Source: Treponema sp.
Lineage (GTDB): Bacteria > Spirochaetota > Spirochaetia > Treponematales > Breznakiellaceae
Reading direction: 5' to 3'
Length of the DNA stretch: 18,065 bases
Assembly: GCA_031257695.1 (NCBI GenBank)
Contig: JAIROB010000169.1
Location: 1-18,065 of the forward strand
Within the stretch, counting starts at the first letter, position 1, and each line of letters opens with the position of its first letter. Below are positions 14,429 to 18,065 of this stretch, in pieces. The notes beneath the pieces were generated by a model that was not told the DNA's origin, searched no databases, and saw nothing but the letters and a program-made list of their open reading frames with translations. Both the position numbers and the translations under genes were made by a program.

Positions 14429-15162
14429 AGCGGAAACAACCCTTTTCCGTGGTATACGAGGATGAACGCGTCATCGGGGTAAACAAAGCCCCGGGACTCG
14501 CGGTGGGGGCCGACCGCTGGGACGAGTCGGCGGAACGCCTGGACCTTCTTCTGGGCAGCCTCTATAACGGCCCCGTATTTACGGTGCACCGCCTTGACCG
14601 GGACACATCGGGCATTATCGTCTTTGCCCGGGATGCCGGCGCCCACCGCCTGCTCTCCGGGGCCTTTGAGTCCCGGCAGACGGAGAAACTCTACTACGCC
14701 GTGGTCCACGGCCGCCCCGCCTGGACGGAAACGGACTGCGACCTGAGCCTGGTCCCGGACGGGGACAGGCAGCACAGGACCATCATCGACAAATACCGGG
14801 GCAAAAGATCCCTTACCCGTTTCCGCCTCCTCATAAGCGCCGGCGCTTATACCGTGGTGGAAGCCCGTCCCGTCACCGGCCGCGCCCACCAAATCCGCGT
14901 CCATTTGGCAAGCCTGGGCCACCCGGTGGTCTGCGATCCCCTCTACGGAGCCCGCAACAGCCCGAAGCCGGTGTATCTTTCCGCCTTCAAGCGGGGCTGG
15001 CGCGGGGATCCCCTGGAAGAAAAGCCCCTGCTGGACCGCCTGGGCCTCCACGCCGCCCGCATAACCCTCCCCTACCCCGACGCCGAAACCCGCCTCACCC
15101 TGGAAGCGCCCCTTCCCCGGGACATGGCCGCGCTGATAAGGCAGCTAACAATCAATTGTTAG
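14425..15162 (+). CDS. RluA-family RNA pseudouridine synthase
   Basis: Converts specific uridines in rRNA or tRNA to pseudouridine; cytoplasmic. The 245 residues contain the catalytic block VHRLDRDTSGIIVFARD with nucleophile D58, plus VNKAPGLAVGAD near the N-terminus, the KLYYAVVHG strand, ARPVTGRAHQIRVHLASLGH and DPLYG. There is no S4 domain before the catalytic domain, so it resembles short RluA-type enzymes rather than RluC or RluD. Substrate positions cannot be assigned. The ATG overlaps the kinase stop (ATGA), so it is probably translated by coupling. The protein ends IRQLTINC, and a small inverted repeat spans the stop codon. Confidence 0.92.
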   Translation: MKRKQPFSVVYEDERVIGVNKAPGLAVGADRWDESAERLDLLLGSLYNGPVFTVHRLDRDTSGIIVFARDAGAHRLLSGAFESRQTEKLYYAVVHGRPAWTETDCDLSLVPDGDRQHRTIIDKYRGKRSLTRFRLLISAGAYTVVEARPVTGRAHQIRVHLASLGHPVVCDPLYGARNSPKPVYLSAFKRGWRGDPLEEKPLLDRLGLHAARITLPYPDAETRLTLEAPLPRDMAALIRQLTINC

Positions 15163-15163
15163 C
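15144..15163. other. 8-bp inverted repeat spanning the RluA stop codon
   Basis: GCTAACAA (15144-15151) pairs perfectly with TTGTTAGC (15156-15163), leaving a 4-base loop TCAA; the stop TAG is inside the right arm. No T-tract follows, so termination is unlikely. It may be a 3'-end stability element or an operator-like site. Confidence 0.35.
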
Positions 15164-15218
15164 AAGGAACCGTTACAATGCGCCCGTGCCCTCAACAAAA
15201 CGTTATTTTGACGCGGGG

Positions 15219-15247
15219 ATGGCACTTTTCCTTTTTTCCGGTAAAAT
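15219..15247 (+). promoter_or_regulatory. Promoter candidate whose start point coincides with the next ATG
   Basis: ATGGCA (15219-15224, 4/6) and TAAAAT (15242-15247, 5/6) are 17 bases apart. The expected start is 15254, exactly the A of the downstream ATG. No ribosome site is present, so the message may be leaderless. Confidence 0.42.
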
Positions 15248-15253
15248 GGTAGT

Positions 15254-15703
15254 ATGGCGGCGCGGGATCTTATTTGGTTGCTTACGAGGAAGATTCCCAG
15301 GCAAATTGGGACACGGGCGCGGGAGATTGTCGACAGGGCGCCCGCGTTTTTTCAAACCCGGCGAAGATTGATATTCCTGGGCTTTGGCGGGGCGGCCCTG
15401 GTTTTGGCCGCGGGGCTCATTGCGGCAGCTTTGATCCGGGGTCAGGCCCGCGCTGCAAGGGCCAGGGCCGCCGCGGGGGAATTGACGGAGTTTTTCGAGC
15501 CTATGCCTATTGCCCCGGAGGACTTTTTCCTGCCCGAAGAACCGGATGCCCTCCCCGAATTTATCCCGGCCCGTCAGCGGCGCCCTGCCTGGACCGCCGC
15601 TGACGCCGCCGAATACTGGACCGATCCCCTGGAGGGGAAGGAAGCGCTCTGGCGGGACCGCTTCGGCGCCGCGGTGGAGGATCTGTTGGAGGCCGTCCCG
15701 TGA
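15254..15703 (+). CDS. Single-pass membrane protein, unknown
   Basis: A 149-residue protein that I do not recognise. A basic N-terminal segment (ARDLIWLLTRKIPRQIGTRA) is followed by one clear membrane helix at about 39-61 (LIFLGFGGAALVLAAGLIAA). A basic Arg/Ala stretch follows, then an acidic Pro-rich tail (APEDFFLPEEPDALPEF) and a final amphipathic part. No ribosome site precedes the ATG and an in-frame stop at 15242-15244 forbids an earlier start; the TAAAAT box is placed to start transcription at the ATG itself. Its stop overlaps the GTG of the next gene (GTGA), so the two products probably act together, with the tail likely periplasmic. Confidence 0.68.
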   Translation: MAARDLIWLLTRKIPRQIGTRAREIVDRAPAFFQTRRRLIFLGFGGAALVLAAGLIAAALIRGQARAARARAAAGELTEFFEPMPIAPEDFFLPEEPDALPEFIPARQRRPAWTAADAAEYWTDPLEGKEALWRDRFGAAVEDLLEAVP

Positions 15704-17124
15704 AACCCCACAGGCTCCTGGTTCCCCTCTGCGCCCTTGCCCTGTGGGGCCTTTTTTCCTGCAAAGCCATGCCAAAGGCGGATCCGGGCGGGGACGAACC
15801 CTACGGGGATGGGAGCTTCGGCGGAGAGGAGTTCGGCGGATACGACTACGAGGGCTGGGACCTCGCGGAGGGGGATGAGGATCCCTCCCTGGCCTTGCCC
15901 CCGGGTTTTCCTCCCGACGCCTGGTCCGGGGATCTGATCGAACCCTCTTTGGAAACCGGTGAAGCCTTCCTCCCGGACTTCCCCCCGGAGGATACGGCTC
16001 CGGTTCTGGCGGAACCGCTCCCCGAACCGGCTGCCCCGGACCTGCCGGAGCTGGCGGAGGAACCCTCTCCGGGGGAGCCGCCGGAGGAGCCGGGCCTGGC
16101 GGAGGAGCCCTCCCGCGGGGAGCCGCCTGACCTGGCCGGGGAGCCCCCGCCGGAGGAGCCGCCGGGCACGGCTGAGGAAGCGCCGGAGGAGGCTGTCCCG
16201 CCGCCGCCCCCGCGAATCGTCAGGCCCTCGGAGCCCGTGCCGCCGCCCCCCCCTGTTCGGGAAGCCCCTCCCATGCCGCCTAACGCGGCGCCGGATCTGC
16301 CTGCCCGGAATCCTCCGGCCCTTACCCCCGCCCCGGCAGCGCCCCCCGGCGTTTCCTCCCGGGTCGTGCGGGCGCTGGCCGGGCAGACCGTGGAGGTTCC
16401 TTTCCGGGGAACCGGCTGGGTTTACCTGGGCGAGTCCTCCTCAAAACGGGGGGCGGATTACGCGTCCCGGCGACTTGACCCGGAGGGGCAGACCTTTGTG
16501 TTCCGGGCCGGAGAAGCCGGGGTTTACGAGCTCAAATTTTACCGTCAGGATTTTATCCGTGACTATATCATTAACGATATGGTGACCCTCATTGTGGAAG
16601 CGCCCCCCCCGGCCGCGCCGGAGCCTCCGCGCTTCGGCGCGGAGGCGGACCGGGGCGTGGCGGTCGCGGAACCCCGCTGGCCGGTCATTGCCGGCAGGAC
16701 AAGCCCGGAAGCCGGGGCCGCGGCGGAAACCCGGGCCGGGCTTCCCGCTCCCGGCGCCGCGGATCCGGCCGGGGCTCCCGCGGCGGTTCCCGATGCGGCG
16801 GGGGCAGACCCCCCGGCGCCCTCCCCGTCCCGGGATATGGCCGCGGAGGAGTACATGCGCCGGGCCCGGGAGGAGTATCAGGAGGAGCGTTATCCCCAGT
16901 CCATGGCCATTCTGGACCAGTTCCTGGCGCGGTTCCCCCTGGGAAGCGATGAAGCCTACTGGCTCTACGCCCAACTCTGCGAAAAGCAGGGACCCTCCCG
17001 GGACATCCGCCTGGCCCTGGACTATTACCGCCGGCTGGTCGCCGAGTATCCCCAGAGCGGCCATTACAACGATGCCCGCCGGCGCATCGCGTATCTGGAG
17101 CGGTACTACATCAACATCCAATAA
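15700..17124 (+). CDS. Pro/Glu-rich lipoprotein with C-terminal TPR domain
   Basis: A 474-residue lipoprotein. The GTG start follows GGAGG (15688-15692) by 7 bases. The signal MKPHRLLVPLCALALWGLFSC has lipobox GLFSC with cysteine 21. The mature part has an acidic Gly-rich stretch (about 29-60), then a long Pro/Glu/Ala-rich, probably extended linker (about 65-215) with a 15-residue tandem repeat. A beta-rich domain lies at about 216-300 (AGQTVEVPFRGTGWVYLGE, then FVFRAGEAGVYELKFY), followed by a second Ala/Pro linker. The C-terminal TPR part (about 380-474) has AREEYQEERYPQSMAILDQF and ARRRIAYLERYYINIQ. The layout suggests a tether reaching across the periplasm that presents TPR repeats, like YbgF- or BamD-type helpers, but the family is not identified. 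It overlaps the membrane-protein gene by GTGA. Confidence 0.8.
   Translation: MKPHRLLVPLCALALWGLFSCKAMPKADPGGDEPYGDGSFGGEEFGGYDYEGWDLAEGDEDPSLALPPGFPPDAWSGDLIEPSLETGEAFLPDFPPEDTAPVLAEPLPEPAAPDLPELAEEPSPGEPPEEPGLAEEPSRGEPPDLAGEPPPEEPPGTAEEAPEEAVPPPPPRIVRPSEPVPPPPPVREAPPMPPNAAPDLPARNPPALTPAPAAPPGVSSRVVRALAGQTVEVPFRGTGWVYLGESSSKRGADYASRRLDPEGQTFVFRAGEAGVYELKFYRQDFIRDYIINDMVTLIVEAPPPAAPEPPRFGAEADRGVAVAEPRWPVIAGRTSPEAGAAAETRAGLPAPGAADPAGAPAAVPDAAGADPPAPSPSRDMAAEEYMRRAREEYQEERYPQSMAILDQFLARFPLGSDEAYWLYAQLCEKQGPSRDIRLALDYYRRLVAEYPQSGHYNDARRRIAYLERYYINIQ
16051..16140 (+). repeat. 45-base tandem repeat inside the lipoprotein linker
   Basis: Two adjacent 45-base copies encode LAEEPSPGEPPEEPG and LAEEPSRGEPPDLAG. 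Third codon positions differ in several places, so the duplication is not recent. A degenerate partial third copy follows (PPPEEPPGTAEE). Confidence 0.6.
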
Positions 17125-17349
17125 CGGGCGGACAGGGATCTCCCGGTCAACCCTGCGCTGCCCCGCTCCATCCCGCGGCAATTCCTTTTTCCTGCTTTTC
17201 TTTTGCAAGCAATTCGGTTATATTTTAAGGAAAGGACGATGATCCTTTGTGATCGCTTGTATAAGGGTCAAAACCGCCGGGCACAGGACCGGCAAAAGGC
17301 GCCCGCGAAGGGCGCTGCGCGTTTTACACTGAGCGCGAAAGGAGCCGTT

Positions 17350-17898
17350 ATGAGAGGCAACAGACCGTATCTTGACATGGGGGCAATCCTGGACGAAGTC
17401 TTCGAGGCCGCCAGGGATTTCTCCGACGAATTCCACCGGAATTTCAAGCCCATAGGGAGGGAGGGGGATCCCGGCCGCCAGGGGCCGTTTGCCCGGGGCT
17501 TTGACGAGAACATCGATTATTATCCCCACTATTCCTACCCCCCGATGAATGTCTATATGACATCCGACCGGAGCATGATCTTTGAGTTTGCCCTGGCGGG
17601 GTTTGACGAAAAGGACATCAGCCTTTCCTTCCAGGGCGATTATATGGTGTTCTCCGCGAAGATCAGCGAAGACACCGGATTCGACGTGTCCCAGGAGGAA
17701 AATTACCGGTATTTCAAACGCCGGCTCAAGCTGCGGGACATAGAAAGACAGAAATACTACGTGCCTCTGGACAAGTACGCCCAGGAAAGCGTCAAAGCGG
17801 TTTATAAAAACGGCATACTCCGGGTGGTCATTCCGCCCAAGGACGAGCCGGACCAATACGACGGCGTTAAGCTCGAAATAGACAAAGAAGACGCTTAG
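17350..17898 (+). CDS. Hsp20/alpha-crystallin small heat-shock protein
   Basis: An ATP-independent chaperone that binds unfolding proteins in the cytoplasm. The 182-residue product has an N-terminal arm (about 1-57, MRGNRPYLDMGAILDEVFEA), then an alpha-crystallin-like domain (about 58-165) from YPPMNVYMTSDRSMIFEFAL through EEKDISLSF-like strands to the A-x-x-x-N-G-I-L signature (AVYKNGIL) and VVIPP, then a short acidic tail. The start at 17350 has AAAGGAG (17338-17344) 5 bases upstream. The frame stays open to an ATG at 17239, giving a basic 37-residue extension with a weaker ribosome site, judged less likely. No clear heat-shock promoter or CIRCE element was found in the 225-base gap before it. 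A terminator follows directly. Confidence 0.9.
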   Translation: MRGNRPYLDMGAILDEVFEAARDFSDEFHRNFKPIGREGDPGRQGPFARGFDENIDYYPHYSYPPMNVYMTSDRSMIFEFALAGFDEKDISLSFQGDYMVFSAKISEDTGFDVSQEENYRYFKRRLKLRDIERQKYYVPLDKYAQESVKAVYKNGILRVVIPPKDEPDQYDGVKLEIDKEDA

Positions 17899-17933
17899 CG
17901 CGGGGCTGACAGGGCTAATGCGCCGCGTTTTTT
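17897..17933 (+). terminator. Intrinsic terminator after the Hsp20 gene
   Basis: CGCGG (17899-17903) pairs with CCGCG (17923-17927), extended by a G-T wobble and an A-T pair, then T6 (17928-17933). The stem is short and the loop long, but the position right at the stop codon is what a terminator should have. Confidence 0.5.
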
Positions 17934-17935
17934 GA

Positions 17936-18065
17936 GGGGGGGGGGGAAGTCTCCCCCTCGCTCCAGCGCCGCGAACGGGTCTTACGCTACCCCCTCTCCG
18001 GGGGTTCAATACCCCCGGACCCCCACCCAGGGGGGATACCCCCCTGGAACCCCCGCCGCCTTCGG
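17936..18065. repeat. GC-rich palindromic intergenic repeat, cut by the window edge
   Basis: An 11-G run (17936-17946) is followed by two clean hairpins: CCGGGGG (17998-18004) with CCCCCGG (18012-18018), and CCAGGGGGG (18027-18035) with CCCCCCTGG (18039-18047), the latter with only a 3-base loop ATA. The stretch has no credible ORF. Closely spaced C-run/G-run palindromes are the appearance of a dispersed palindromic repeat family, but copies elsewhere cannot be seen here. Confidence 0.5.

Noticed and set aside
15208..15236. TTGACG as a -35 box upstream of the membrane protein
   Set aside because: Seventeen bases downstream lies a pyrimidine run rather than a -10 box; TAAAAT is 28 bases away.
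15959..16585. Arg/Ser-rich plus-strand ORF inside the TPR lipoprotein
   Set aside because: Frame-shifted reading of a Pro/Glu-rich linker, which naturally gives Arg/Ser repeats. No ribosome site.
17299..17315. Six-base GCGCCC/GGGCGC inverted repeat upstream of Hsp20
   Set aside because: Too short and too common at this GC content to call an operator, and it does not match a CIRCE element.
17203..17349. Longer N-terminus for the Hsp20 gene (ATG at 17239 or earlier)
   Set aside because: The extension is basic and unlike Hsp20 N-terminal arms, and AAAGGAG lies at ideal spacing before 17350. It was kept only as an alternative.
1..18065. CRISPR arrays, tRNA or rRNA genes, insertion sequences, prophage genes
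   Set aside because: No regular direct repeats with spacers, cloverleaf sequences, rRNA motifs, transposase or phage proteins were found on either strand.

Overview
The window looks like chromosome from a GC-rich, double-membraned (diderm) bacterium. The best guess is a spirochaete of the Treponema/Spirochaeta group. This is inference from many lipoproteins with spirochaete-like lipoboxes (LFSC, ALSC, LASC, IASC), LPP20 and LpoB-type lipoproteins, a TPR lipoprotein and an unclassified predicted barrel protein. No rRNA or tRNA is present to fix the taxonomy. I see no insertion sequence, prophage or CRISPR array.

Left part (1-2483, + strand). A cluster of three hairpins (2-116), two with the same TTCCCAAAACT core, precedes a solitary D12-class adenine DNA methyltransferase. 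Its stop codon overlaps the start of aroC (chorismate synthase). aroC ends 3 bases from the end of the next, convergent gene.

Cell-envelope block (2487-7869, - strand). Reading in the direction of transcription from a good promoter at 7869-7841: an LpoB-like penicillin-binding-protein activator, a COG3014-type lipoprotein with a probable TTG start, two different LPP20-type lipoproteins, and a predicted secreted or outer-membrane protein. The first four lie close together in one direction and probably act together at the outer membrane and peptidoglycan.

Middle (7913-10419). A MoaF-like gene with a near-consensus promoter is divergent from the envelope operon. A 326-base intergenic stretch follows with two hairpins, a minus-strand terminator and a minus-strand promoter that faces no gene. 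Next is a minus-strand M24 (Xaa-Pro-type) metallopeptidase with all five metal ligands.

Right part (10420-18065, + strand). A possible small basic protein precedes an FMN-binding lipoprotein with a covalent-flavinylation motif. Ten bases later comes a 1065-residue hybrid histidine kinase (periplasmic sensor, HAMP, PAS, HisKA, HATPase, two receivers), then an RluA-type pseudouridine synthase with an ATGA overlap. These three look like one operon, and the flavoprotein and kinase may form a redox-sensing pair. A second unit is a single-pass membrane protein, perhaps translated from a leaderless message, overlapping a Pro/Glu-rich lipoprotein with a C-terminal TPR domain. An Hsp20 small heat-shock protein with its own terminator follows. 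The window ends in GC-rich palindromic repeats that run off the edge.
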